In this document: one piece after another, positions 54,624 through 61,930 of the stretch
How the letters are laid out: each line of letters begins with the position of its first letter
Position numbering within the stretch: position 1 is the first letter of the stretch
NCBI GenBank assembly: GCA_965228415.1
Contig: OZ245814.1
Span: 8,928,001-8,992,000, forward strand
Reading direction: 5' to 3'
DNA: 64,000 nucleotides
Source of the DNA: Agaribacillus sp965228415
GTDB lineage: Bacteria > Bacteroidota > Bacteroidia > Cytophagales > Cyclobacteriaceae
Notes under the pieces: generated by a model
Told to the model about the DNA's origin: nothing
Databases searched by the model: none
What the model saw: only the letters and a program-made list of their open reading frames with translations
Made by a program: the position numbers and the translations under genes

Positions 54624-55337
54624 CTAAAGGCTTTTGATGTCAATTACTTCGAAATTCCTGGCATCAAAGTAGTCATCCAATCCATAATCAGTGTTGATGA
54701 TGATTCCCCCCAAAAGCGCCACCTTTTCAACATGGAATTCATTTTTGCATGACTTTAAATGATGGTGAATCTTTTGGTCAATAATTTCATAAGTTGCTTC
54801 TGTAATCGCTTTAGCGGAATTATCACCTTGGAGTATTTGCTCTCTGTAAGGAAGCAAGCTTTCCTCCAGTTTCATTTGCTGATAGTCATCATCATTCAAT
54901 ACCGGCGCATAACCACCGTCTTGAAATCGGCTTAATGCTAACATCAGCGCACCACAGGAGTTACCCGTTTGCTCCTGACGAGGCCTGTACATTTTGCCCA
55001 AATCACCTTCCAGTGTAATACCTATGTGAGGGCCGTAAAAAATAAATGCGCTGCCTTCATCGGGAATATGATGGGCAAAAGCAGTCATACCGGTTTGCCC
55101 GGCAAAAGGCAAGCCGCCCAATCCTCCCATAATAAACGGATCGAATAACACATTGAAGAAAGTTGTAGAAGGGACGTTAATGTCATCTGAACACACCGAT
55201 GTGGCCATCAAGACTTTTGAAACATTGATTTTGTGATCGATTTGCATTTTCCCGAGGTAATGAATGGATGTATCCTTGGCATCCATTGCATTTGGGAAAT
55301 GGGTTTTTACAATCTTGTCAAATTTTCGCTGTAACAT
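54624..55337 (-). CDS. LCIB/LCIC-family (beta/theta-type) carbonic anhydrase
   Basis: 237 residues. It matches the LCIB family: KVLMATSVCSDDIN (C49, D51/D52), PFIMGGLGGLPFAGQTGM, FAHHIPDEGSAFIFYGPHIG (H89/H90) and GNSCGALMLAL (C128). The conserved Cys, His and Cys are the expected zinc ligands, and Asp/Arg would bind bicarbonate. These enzymes interconvert CO2 and bicarbonate; algal members act in CO2 concentration. A perfect 19-base palindrome of the same type as at the MerC/ABC promoter lies 41 bases upstream of the ATG. The gene is therefore probably under zinc-responsive control. Confidence 0.85.
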   Translation of the reverse strand: MLQRKFDKIVKTHFPNAMDAKDTSIHYLGKMQIDHKINVSKVLMATSVCSDDINVPSTTFFNVLFDPFIMGGLGGLPFAGQTGMTAFAHHIPDEGSAFIFYGPHIGITLEGDLGKMYRPRQEQTGNSCGALMLALSRFQDGGYAPVLNDDDYQQMKLEESLLPYREQILQGDNSAKAITEATYEIIDQKIHHHLKSCKNEFHVEKVALLGGIIINTDYGLDDYFDARNFEVIDIKSL

Positions 55338-55377
55338 ATTATGAATCTTTTTACTAATATGGAAACTATCTTGAACA

Positions 55378-55396
55378 AACGCAATAGTATTGCGTT
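55378..55396. promoter_or_regulatory. Zur-like operator upstream of the carbonic anhydrase gene
   Basis: AACGCAATA-G-TATTGCGTT is a perfect palindrome (19 bases, odd centre). Its GCAA-N5-TTGC core is shared with the two boxes at 57756-57768 and 57793-57807. Placement fits repression of the leftward gene. The regulator gene is not in the window. Confidence 0.7.
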
Positions 55397-55417
55397 AATA
55401 GTTTCTGGAAAAAGCAA

Positions 55418-55861
55418 TTAATCCGGGTTGTAAGATTCGGCATCTTCCAATATATAATTACACTGGTAAATATCCTCGTCGTTCAGCTTTAACCTTCCTC
55501 TAATGGTCACCACCTGATCCATCTGGAACTCCTCGTGGTCAGGTTTCAATTTCAGCTCCACAATAGATTCCGGGCCGCTGCTACCGCAGAAAAAACAAGC
55601 AGCAAAAGGGTTCCGGGATAAGATGTAAATATCTTTTTCCGGCTCAATAGCCAACATGTAGCCTTTTAGGTACACCTCTTTTCCCTCCAGGGCCTTTACC
55701 GAAGGCCCGAAGTGCGGAAAGTAGAAATAAGCATCTTCTTCTTCACTGTATTTATCGGTAAAGCTCACATCGGACAGGGTCTTCCAGGTAATTCCGGTTT
55801 GCGATAGTGCCGGATTAGCAATGAAAAGCAGGAGTATAATAGTTGGTTTAAGCATCGGCAA
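55418..55861 (-). CDS. secreted DUF3299-like protein of the zinc ABC locus
   Basis: 147 residues with a signal peptide (ANPALSQ). The mature part has the DUF3299 pattern: PHFGPSVKALEGKEVYLKGYML, then ILSRNPFAACFFCGSSGPES with a paired Cys motif, and VTIRGRL. It overlaps the end of the permease gene by 14 bases (8 if the second ATG is used). In Pseudomonas aeruginosa a DUF3299-type protein, ABC permease and ATPase form the PA4063-PA4066 set, which I recall as zinc-starvation induced. The same three components are together here. Confidence 0.8.
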   Translation of the reverse strand: MPMLKPTIILLLFIANPALSQTGITWKTLSDVSFTDKYSEEEDAYFYFPHFGPSVKALEGKEVYLKGYMLAIEPEKDIYILSRNPFAACFFCGSSGPESIVELKLKPDHEEFQMDQVVTIRGRLKLNDEDIYQCNYILEDAESYNPD

Positions 55862-57086
55862 GAGTTTTGGATATATTGATACGAAATACGCGGATGGCCG
55901 GCAGCAGGGAAGCGAGCAGCCCGATGACCAGGGCGATAGTCAGAAGCCAGCCTTCTTCCGGTACCCAGGCCCAACCGGAAAATTCATAATGATAACTGGC
56001 CTTCATCAATCCGGAGATCAGCCACAGCCCGAGACGGCTGAAAAGAATGCCTAGCAGAAAACCGGTCAGCGTCAGCAGCAGCCCTTCCTGAAGCACCAGC
56101 CAAACGAGCTGCCATCGGGTAGCCCCGTAGGTACGCATCAGGGCCATTTCATACTGCCGGTCTTTAAGCGCATTGTAGAGACTGATAAATACACTCAAAC
56201 CAGATACGGCCATAATTACCAGGGCAATGGTGCTCAGGGTATCTACACCCACACCCATCAGACTGAACAGGCGGCTGATCTCGTAAGTGGGCACTGCTGC
56301 CTGCATATTGGTGTTTTCGTTCACCAAACGCGGAAGCTGTACCATAGCAATCGGATTTCTAAACTTCACCAACATCGCCGTGATTTCCTTACTTACGCCA
56401 TGTGTTTCATGTACCTCTTCTTCATGTGCTGATTCTTCATGGTTTTCATGCTCTGACTCTTCGTGGTCTTCATGATGATGAACTTCCCAAACGCTTTCGC
56501 TGGCGGTAAGGATAAGCTGGTCAAGCACTGAATTACTGTAACCCAGGATCCCCACAATCTGATAAGCGTGATCTTCGTGGGTTTCTCCTCCTTCGGCCAG
56601 CCCGTGTGCACCGGTGAAGTTATCACCTATTTTGAGGCTCAGGTTTTTGGCTACTGTAGCGCCGATTGTTACTTCAAAAGATTTTTGCCAAAGTCTGCCA
56701 TTGGTCACTGTTGCCTCATAAAGTGCCGGATATTGATGGTTTGTGCCTACAATGCGATAACCCTTGTAGCTGTCTCCGTAAGAAAGCGGAATGCCGGAGG
56801 CTACCAGACGGTTTTGCTGAAGCTGTTTGGCCTCATGCAGGGAAATATTGCCGGTAGGTGCGTCGATATGGTATACAGCTGACAGGATTAGCTGTAACGG
56901 ACTACCTTTTGCACCTACCACCATGTCTATTTCCCGGATGTTGTTTTCCATCTGTTCCTGAATATGGCGGCTCACCTGTAACAGCAAAGCGATCATGCCC
57001 ACGCCCAAGGTCAGTAGCACCAGGCTCAGGGTAGTACTGAGTGGACGGCTGGTCATATTTCGAAAGCTAAGGCGGAATATGTTCAT
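55848..57086 (-). CDS. MacB/FtsX-type ABC permease with His-rich loop
   Basis: 412 residues. One N-terminal helix (about 18-38), a periplasmic domain, then three C-terminal helices in FtsX layout. Residues 203-230 carry nine His among Glu/Asp (EVHHHEDHEESEHENHEE), a likely metal-binding loop on the periplasmic side. It is coupled to the ATPase gene by an ATGA overlap. The histidine loop, the neighbours and the shared operators point to a role in zinc handling, perhaps in outer-membrane or lipoprotein metal transfer rather than simple uptake. The mechanism is not known to me. Confidence 0.85.
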   Translation of the reverse strand: MNIFRLSFRNMTSRPLSTTLSLVLLTLGVGMIALLLQVSRHIQEQMENNIREIDMVVGAKGSPLQLILSAVYHIDAPTGNISLHEAKQLQQNRLVASGIPLSYGDSYKGYRIVGTNHQYPALYEATVTNGRLWQKSFEVTIGATVAKNLSLKIGDNFTGAHGLAEGGETHEDHAYQIVGILGYSNSVLDQLILTASESVWEVHHHEDHEESEHENHEESAHEEEVHETHGVSKEITAMLVKFRNPIAMVQLPRLVNENTNMQAAVPTYEISRLFSLMGVGVDTLSTIALVIMAVSGLSVFISLYNALKDRQYEMALMRTYGATRWQLVWLVLQEGLLLTLTGFLLGILFSRLGLWLISGLMKASYHYEFSGWAWVPEEGWLLTIALVIGLLASLLPAIRVFRINISKTLADA

Positions 57087-57709
57087 AGTGTAAGCGTGTT
57101 TTGAAACTGATCTTTCAGACGTTGGTCGTGGGTGATGATGATGAGCTGTGCCCCTGTAACGGAAGCCTGCTCTTTAAGTAATGCAGCTACTTTTGCACAG
57201 TTCTTATCATCCAGACTGGAGGTTGGTTCATCCGCCAGGATCAACTGCGGACTGTTGATCACGGCAAGGGCAATGGCCGCCCGCTGCTGCTCTCCCTGGC
57301 TGAGTCGATACGGCTTTTCCCGGAGTTTATGGCCAATCCCCAAACGGTTGAGTACTTCGTTAATCCGATTTTTGTCCCGTGACTTACCGGCCAGGAACTG
57401 TACCAGTGCCAGGTTTTCCTGTAGGGAAAGAGCTTGGACGAAGTGGGGGCGCTGAAACACCAGGCCGATATGCCTGCCCCGGAAACTATCCAGCCTGGCG
57501 GAAGAAAGATCGTGCAACACTGTACCCATCAGTTCCACGCTTCCGGACTTTGGCTGTAGCAAACCGGCCATCAGATGCAGCAGCGTAGTTTTTCCAATTC
57601 CGGATTCTCCCAGCACCAGCAGGTTTTCTCCGGCCTCCAGTTCAATGTCCGGAAAGCGGAACGCTGTCTGTTGGTTGTAAGCGAAAAATAACGACTGCGT
57701 TTTAAACAT
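57083..57709 (-). CDS. ABC transporter ATP-binding protein (LolD/MacB type)
   Basis: 208 residues. Walker A GESGIGKTT, Q-loop VFQRPHFV, signature LSQGEQQRAAIA, Walker B LILADEPTSSLDD, and H-loop ITHD. First gene of the leftward operon. Its promoter (TAATTTTG at 57729-57736 read leftward, with a TTG 20 bases further out) places the -33 element inside the operator at 57756-57768. Confidence 0.93.
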   Translation of the reverse strand: MFKTQSLFFAYNQQTAFRFPDIELEAGENLLVLGESGIGKTTLLHLMAGLLQPKSGSVELMGTVLHDLSSARLDSFRGRHIGLVFQRPHFVQALSLQENLALVQFLAGKSRDKNRINEVLNRLGIGHKLREKPYRLSQGEQQRAAIALAVINSPQLILADEPTSSLDDKNCAKVAALLKEQASVTGAQLIIITHDQRLKDQFQNTLTL

Positions 57710-57728
57710 ATTCTCTCACAAATTTGGG

Positions 57729-57759
57729 CAAAATTACCCAGTATATTTACCAAACGCAA
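57729..57759 (-). promoter_or_regulatory. promoter of the leftward ABC operon
   Basis: Read on the minus strand: TTG (57759-57757), 20 bases, then TAATTTTG (57736-57729). This fits the Bacteroidota consensus TTG...TAnnTTTG. The -33 element falls in the operator. Confidence 0.6.
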
Positions 57760-57768
57760 CTATATTGC
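57756..57768. promoter_or_regulatory. Zur-like operator 1 in the divergent promoter region
   Basis: GCAA-CTATA-TTGC, flanked by AAA and TTT. Shares the GCAA-N5-TTGC core with operator 2 and with the box at 55378. It overlaps the -33 elements of both divergent promoters. Confidence 0.65.
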
Positions 57769-57794
57769 TTTTGTTATAATATGCATTATATTTG
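57765..57794 (+). promoter_or_regulatory. promoter of the merC-dcd-folE operon
   Basis: TTG (57765-57767), 19 bases, then TATATTTG (57787-57794), a full match to TAnnTTTG. The -33 element lies in operator 1 and the -7 element runs into operator 2, so a bound repressor would block it. Confidence 0.65.
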
Positions 57795-57807
57795 CAACTG
57801 TGTTGCA
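57793..57807. promoter_or_regulatory. Zur-like operator 2 upstream of the merC-like gene
   Basis: TGCAA-CTGTG-TTGCA, core GCAA-N5-TTGC. It lies just downstream of the -7 element and 11 bases before the MerC-like start codon. Confidence 0.65.
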
Positions 57808-57818
57808 GTAACATAATT

Positions 57819-58238
57819 ATGATAACTATCCTGAATGAAAAATCAGATGAACTGGGTATGCTCAGTTCGTCACTCTGCATGCTTCATTGCATTGCCACCC
57901 CGTTTTTGCTGGTGACACTTCCCGGTTCCTCTGTTATGCATCCCGGTAGCCAGGGATGGTGGGGCTGGTTAGATATATTATTTCTGGGCATTTCATCTAT
58001 AGCCGTTTTCAGATCTGTTCAGCAATCCACCCGAAGATGGCTACAGATAGGCCTGATTGTCTCCTGGCTTATGCTCTCCTTTTTTATTTTCAACGAGCGA
58101 TTCGAAGGTATGGAATTCGCTTTCGATATGGTGTATTTCCCCGCTTTTGCCTTGGTCGTTTTACACCTGGTAAACAGAAAGCAATGTCGCTGTGAGGCGG
58201 GGTGTTGCGAAAACGATCAATCTGCCAATAGAATATGA
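57819..58238 (+). CDS. MerC-like four-helix membrane protein
   Basis: 139 residues from the ATG at 57819; a TTG at 57792 lies inside the operator and is rejected. Four membrane helices, with the MerC-type CMLHCIATPFLL motif in the first and a Cys-rich C-terminal tail (KQCRCEAGCCEND) that could bind metal. MerC proteins move mercury, but Bacteroidota relatives often sit with zinc or iron homeostasis genes. It is the first gene of a rightward operon with dCTP deaminase and GTP cyclohydrolase I, behind two Zur-like boxes. Confidence 0.82.
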   Translation: MITILNEKSDELGMLSSSLCMLHCIATPFLLVTLPGSSVMHPGSQGWWGWLDILFLGISSIAVFRSVQQSTRRWLQIGLIVSWLMLSFFIFNERFEGMEFAFDMVYFPAFALVVLHLVNRKQCRCEAGCCENDQSANRI

Positions 58239-58276
58239 GTAATTGATAACAAAAAAAATAAAAAGAAACAGATATT

Positions 58277-58795
58277 ATGATATTGAGCGGTTTGGAGATA
58301 GCGGCCCGCATGGGAAAGGATATAGGAATAGATCCATATGATCCCGCTCAGCTCAATCCTAATAGCTATAACCTGCGACTTCATAACGAATTGCTGGTTT
58401 ATGATGCTCCCGTACTGGATATGAAAATAGAGAACAAGGCATCAAAACTAACCATTTCTGATACTGGCTTTCAGTTAGATCCCGGGAAGCTCTATCTGGG
58501 CCGTACACTGGAACATACCCGTTCAGACACACTGGTGCCTATGTTAGAGGGCAGGAGCAGCATTGGTAGATTGGGCATGTTTGTGCATGTAACCGCGGGC
58601 TTTGGTGATGTGGGTTTCAATGGCTACTGGACCCTGGAGATTTTCGTGGTACAGCCACTGGTTATTTATCCCGGCGTAGAGATATGCCAGATTTATTACC
58701 ACCAATTGGATGGTGCCTGCCTTACTTACCAGAATGGAAAATATCAAAATAATAACGGTATTCAGCCGAGCAAACTGTATCAGGACTTTAAGTAG
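58277..58795 (+). CDS. dcd: dCTP deaminase
   Basis: 172 residues of the dUTPase-fold deaminase family. LNPNSYNLRLHNELLVYD, MLEGRSSIGRLGMFVHVTAG and FNGYWTLEIFV hold the substrate-binding Ser/Arg and catalytic Glu. It converts dCTP to dUTP for thymidylate synthesis and needs no zinc, unlike cytidine/dCMP deaminases. That makes it a sensible zinc-sparing gene in a Zur-type operon (inference). 38 bases after the MerC-like gene. Confidence 0.9.
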   Translation: MILSGLEIAARMGKDIGIDPYDPAQLNPNSYNLRLHNELLVYDAPVLDMKIENKASKLTISDTGFQLDPGKLYLGRTLEHTRSDTLVPMLEGRSSIGRLGMFVHVTAGFGDVGFNGYWTLEIFVVQPLVIYPGVEICQIYYHQLDGACLTYQNGKYQNNNGIQPSKLYQDFK

Positions 58796-58905
58796 AAAAT
58801 ATGATCAATTTTACACTCATAAACGGGGACTGTTACTTTGGAAGAATTCATACAATGTTTTAAAATGGAATTATCAGAAAATCTTTGGCCAAATTCACAA
58901 GAGCA

Positions 58906-59574
58906 ATGAAAATAGATGAAAAGTTAATAGAAAGAAGCCAACATGATCTCAACGGGGACAACCATGTCATGACCTCTGTAGATACCCCTTTAAGAGATGA
59001 TGCCTTTGTAAAATCCGATGAGGAGAAAATGGCTAACATTGAAAAACTCTTTGGTGGCATCATGGAAGAATTAGGGCTTGACCTGACAGATGACAGCCTT
59101 AGAGGCACGCCTTACCGGGTGGCCAAAATGTATGTAAAAGAGCTTTTCCAGGGGCTCAATCCCGAAAGTAAGCCGTCACTTTCTGTATTTGATAATAAAT
59201 ATCAGTACAATAAAATGCTGGTGGAAAAAGACATCAGTTTTTCATCGGCCTGCGAGCATCATTTCCTGCCCATTACAGGAAAGGCGCATGTGGGTTATAT
59301 TTCATCGGGTAAGGTAATCGGCCTTTCCAAGATAAACCGGGTGGTGGAATATTATAGCCGCAGACCGCAGGTACAGGAGCGCATGACCCTGCAAATATTC
59401 AACGAACTTAAAAACGCCCTGAAAACCGAAGACGTGATTGTAGTGATAGATGCCGAACACCTTTGCGTGTCTACCCGTGGCGTGAACGATAAAACGAGCC
59501 GGACCACTACGTTGGAATATGGAGGGAAGTTCACAAACACAGACTTGCGAAATGAATTCTACCAACTCATCTGA
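58906..59574 (+). CDS. folE: GTP cyclohydrolase I
   Basis: 222 residues from the ATG at 58906; a TTG at 58885 is weaker. The family blocks are SACEHHFLPITGKAHVGYI, IGLSKINRVVEYYSRRPQVQERMT and AEHLCVSTRGV. The Cys and His that bind zinc (CEHH, HLC) are all kept, so it is the zinc-using IA type and not the metal-flexible IB type. It makes dihydroneopterin triphosphate for folate, pterins or queuosine. Backup GTP cyclohydrolases are common Zur targets, but usually of the IB type. It lies 110 bases after dcd. Confidence 0.93.
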   Translation: MKIDEKLIERSQHDLNGDNHVMTSVDTPLRDDAFVKSDEEKMANIEKLFGGIMEELGLDLTDDSLRGTPYRVAKMYVKELFQGLNPESKPSLSVFDNKYQYNKMLVEKDISFSSACEHHFLPITGKAHVGYISSGKVIGLSKINRVVEYYSRRPQVQERMTLQIFNELKNALKTEDVIVVIDAEHLCVSTRGVNDKTSRTTTLEYGGKFTNTDLRNEFYQLI

Positions 59575-59946
59575 ATGCTAAGGATATGTAAGGAGCCGGA
59601 AAGCGAAGTGGGCAGGGGAGGTTTGTGTTGGCTTTTTTATACAGCAGGTGGGGTTCACCTACGCTAAAGCTTCGGTGAATGAAAAGGGCTGGAATACCCT
59701 TTTGGCCTTTTTGGATTGTGGGATAGATTGTAGGGAATGGTGAATTGGTTGGGATGCTTGGGCCGATGACATTGTTTCAACACCTGGCCACCGTTCTGAG
59801 AAGGCATGTTTGCTATTTTTACATAATTTACCCATATTTCATTTTTAATTACCACCTATTACATGACTGACCCTGTAATTTAGTAGTTCTTCCCTGCCGA
59901 ATTTCTGCCATTAACTGGTTAGCATAGAACAGATTAAAACACGAGG
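59575..59946. other. 372-base gene-free region with hairpin
   Basis: AAAAGGG (59682-59688) pairs with CCCTTTT (59697-59703) with an 8-base loop, then GGCCTTTTTGG. This may end the folE transcript, though it lies 107 bases past the stop. TTCACC/GGTGAA (59654-59659, 59674-59679) is a further short stem. I see no gene; the rest is probably the upstream region of the sigma factor at 59947. Confidence 0.45.
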
Positions 59947-60621
59947 ATGGCACCAAGTACAGACAAACCGCAAATAACCGGGGGTGACCATAAATTGTCA
60001 GGTTCCTCTGCTGCATTTGCTGCCACCCAACCTTCACAGTTTGATTCTTTCAACGACCAGGATCTGTGGAATGAATTCAAAAGAGGAAACCGGTCGGCTT
60101 TTATTTATATCTATAATCAGTATTTTGACGAACTATATCTATATGGCCTTCAATTTACACAGGATATGGATTTGCTTAAGGATTGCATTCAGGATGTCTT
60201 CATTCGTTTAAATGAATCAAGAAATCGGCTGTCAGGAACTTCCTCCATCAAGTATTACCTGTATAAATCGATCAAAAGAGAAATCATCCATGCGATGAAG
60301 CGGCAAAAACAAGCTGTCAGAAAGCTGGAATCCATAAAAGGGCGGGGCTTTGCGTATGAGATATCGGCAGAGGAGATTCTTATCAACAGGCAGGAGAACG
60401 AGGACACGATCAATGCAATCCGGGATGCTGCTAATAGCCTGCTCCACCGCCAACGGGAAATTATCTTTTATCATTTTTTTGAAGGATTCTCCATCAGACA
60501 GATTCAGGAGTTGATGGGTTTTAACTCCGTTCAAGCCACGCATAACCTGTTAAACAGGGCTTTAAAAAAGCTAAGGGAAATCCTGGGACTTATCACCCTG
60601 TTTTTTTTATTATGGATCTAA
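59947..60621 (+). CDS. ECF RNA polymerase sigma factor (FecI-like)
   Basis: 224 residues. Region 2 is DLWNEFKRGNRSAFIYIYNQ...LKDCIQDVFIRLNE and region 4 is LHRQREIIFYHFFEGFSIRQIQEL. The C-terminal tail (LITLFFLLWI) is hydrophobic, as in the sigma factor at 3286, and the two share layout along their length. It begins a second PUL: FecR follows at 60773 and SusC at 61931. Confidence 0.92.
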   Translation: MAPSTDKPQITGGDHKLSGSSAAFAATQPSQFDSFNDQDLWNEFKRGNRSAFIYIYNQYFDELYLYGLQFTQDMDLLKDCIQDVFIRLNESRNRLSGTSSIKYYLYKSIKREIIHAMKRQKQAVRKLESIKGRGFAYEISAEEILINRQENEDTINAIRDAANSLLHRQREIIFYHFFEGFSIRQIQELMGFNSVQATHNLLNRALKKLREILGLITLFFLLWI

Positions 60622-60772
60622 TTAGGAGATTTTAAATCCCGCCCATCCTTTATTGTCATTTTATCATCATTCCAGCTATTTTTTGGTGGTTTTTTCAAAT
60701 ATTTAAATACCCAAGGCCTTTTTTGATGAAAATTCAGTCCTTTCTTCCTTTTGTTATTGAAAGACATTAAAT

Positions 60773-61819
60773 ATGAAGAGAAAGTATGACGTAGAGGATT
60801 TTTTAAAAGATCCGGAATTTATCAGATGGGTCAGATATCCAGATAAAGAATCATCGGAGTTCTGGAATTCTTTTGTCAATGGCCATCCTGATAGCAGAGC
60901 AGCTATGCTAAAGGCCCGGGAATTGATCAAGACCCTAAAATTATCAGGTGATCGGCCACCAGCGGGGGTCAAGCAGCACATACTCGAAAACATTGTTCAT
61001 AAAATCAATGAAAATGAGCTTGGATCGGCGTTTCAGGAGCGCCGGGAGCGCAAACGTAGTTGGTGGCGTGTAGCTGCGGCGGTTGCGCTGTTAACAGGGG
61101 TTACCTATGCTTTTTATCAATATAGTGGATGGAGGACTCAAGACAACATTGATGTGGAAGCAAAGGCCTTCATGCGGGAATCACCGCCAGGCATTAAAGT
61201 ACAAACCCGGTTACCGGATGGAAGTACAGTTTGGTTAAATGCAGAAAGCAAACTGGTTTACAAAGAAAACATGGCTGATTCTACCCGATTGGTGGAGTTG
61301 TCGGGGGAAGCGCTTTTCGAAGTAAAACACGACTCCTCCAGACCATTTATCGTGAAGGCAGGCGTTTGGTCGGTGCAGGCTTTGGGTACTTCTTTCAATG
61401 TGAGGACCTTTAAAACCGAATCAAATCCGGCGGTAGCCTTACTGACCGGCGAGGTTTTGGTAACTAGCCTCATTAACAAAGACGCCGTTTTACAGCTCCT
61501 TCCAGGTGAAAAGGCAGTGATGCATGATAAAACGCATCATCTGGAAAAACAAGTTTTTGATCCTGTTCATGAAGTGGGCTGGAAGGACGGCATCCTGATT
61601 TTTGACCATGCCAATTTTGATCAGGTAAAAGCCAAGCTTGAGCGTTGGTACGGCGTCAGGATTCAAGCACTCGATGAGCAACTCGCTATGAACTGGGACA
61701 TAGACGGCCGATATCATAATCAAAGCCTGGAAAGAGTACTAAAGCATTTGTCCTATGCTAAAGCATTTGAATTTGAAATAAAAAATAATGAAGTTTTTTT
61801 AACCAAAATAAATCGCTGA
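60773..61819 (+). CDS. FecR-family anti-sigma factor
   Basis: 348 residues, the same length as the FecR at 4110. Cytoplasmic N-terminus (YDVEDFLKDPEFIRWV), one membrane helix at about 98-116, then the FecR domain with LPDGSTVWLNAESKLVY, LSGEALFEVKH and ALGTSFNVRTF, and a STN-like end (FDHANFDQVKAKLERWYGVRI). It should control the sigma factor upstream and receive the signal from the SusC at 61931. Confidence 0.92.
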   Translation: MKRKYDVEDFLKDPEFIRWVRYPDKESSEFWNSFVNGHPDSRAAMLKARELIKTLKLSGDRPPAGVKQHILENIVHKINENELGSAFQERRERKRSWWRVAAAVALLTGVTYAFYQYSGWRTQDNIDVEAKAFMRESPPGIKVQTRLPDGSTVWLNAESKLVYKENMADSTRLVELSGEALFEVKHDSSRPFIVKAGVWSVQALGTSFNVRTFKTESNPAVALLTGEVLVTSLINKDAVLQLLPGEKAVMHDKTHHLEKQVFDPVHEVGWKDGILIFDHANFDQVKAKLERWYGVRIQALDEQLAMNWDIDGRYHNQSLERVLKHLSYAKAFEFEIKNNEVFLTKINR

Positions 61820-61858
61820 TGTCTATGGAACATAATTAAGCAATCATAAAAAAAATGA

Positions 61859-61891
61859 CTCCGAACGAAAGCTGGGGGGCTGGGTCCGGAG
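61859..61891 (+). other. short hairpin in the susC leader
   Basis: CTCCG (61859-61863) pairs with CGGAG (61887-61891). It occupies the same position, between fecR and susC, as the hairpin at 5172 in the first PUL. It may mark an attenuator or leader structure, but the stem is only five base pairs. Confidence 0.3.
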
Positions 61892-61930
61892 CCAAACGCC
61901 TTATGTTAAACATAAAAACATTTCAAAACT

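Noticed and set aside
57792..57818. Upstream TTG start for the MerC-like protein
   Set aside because: That start lies in the operator and before the -7 element's likely transcription start, and it adds residues with no MerC similarity.
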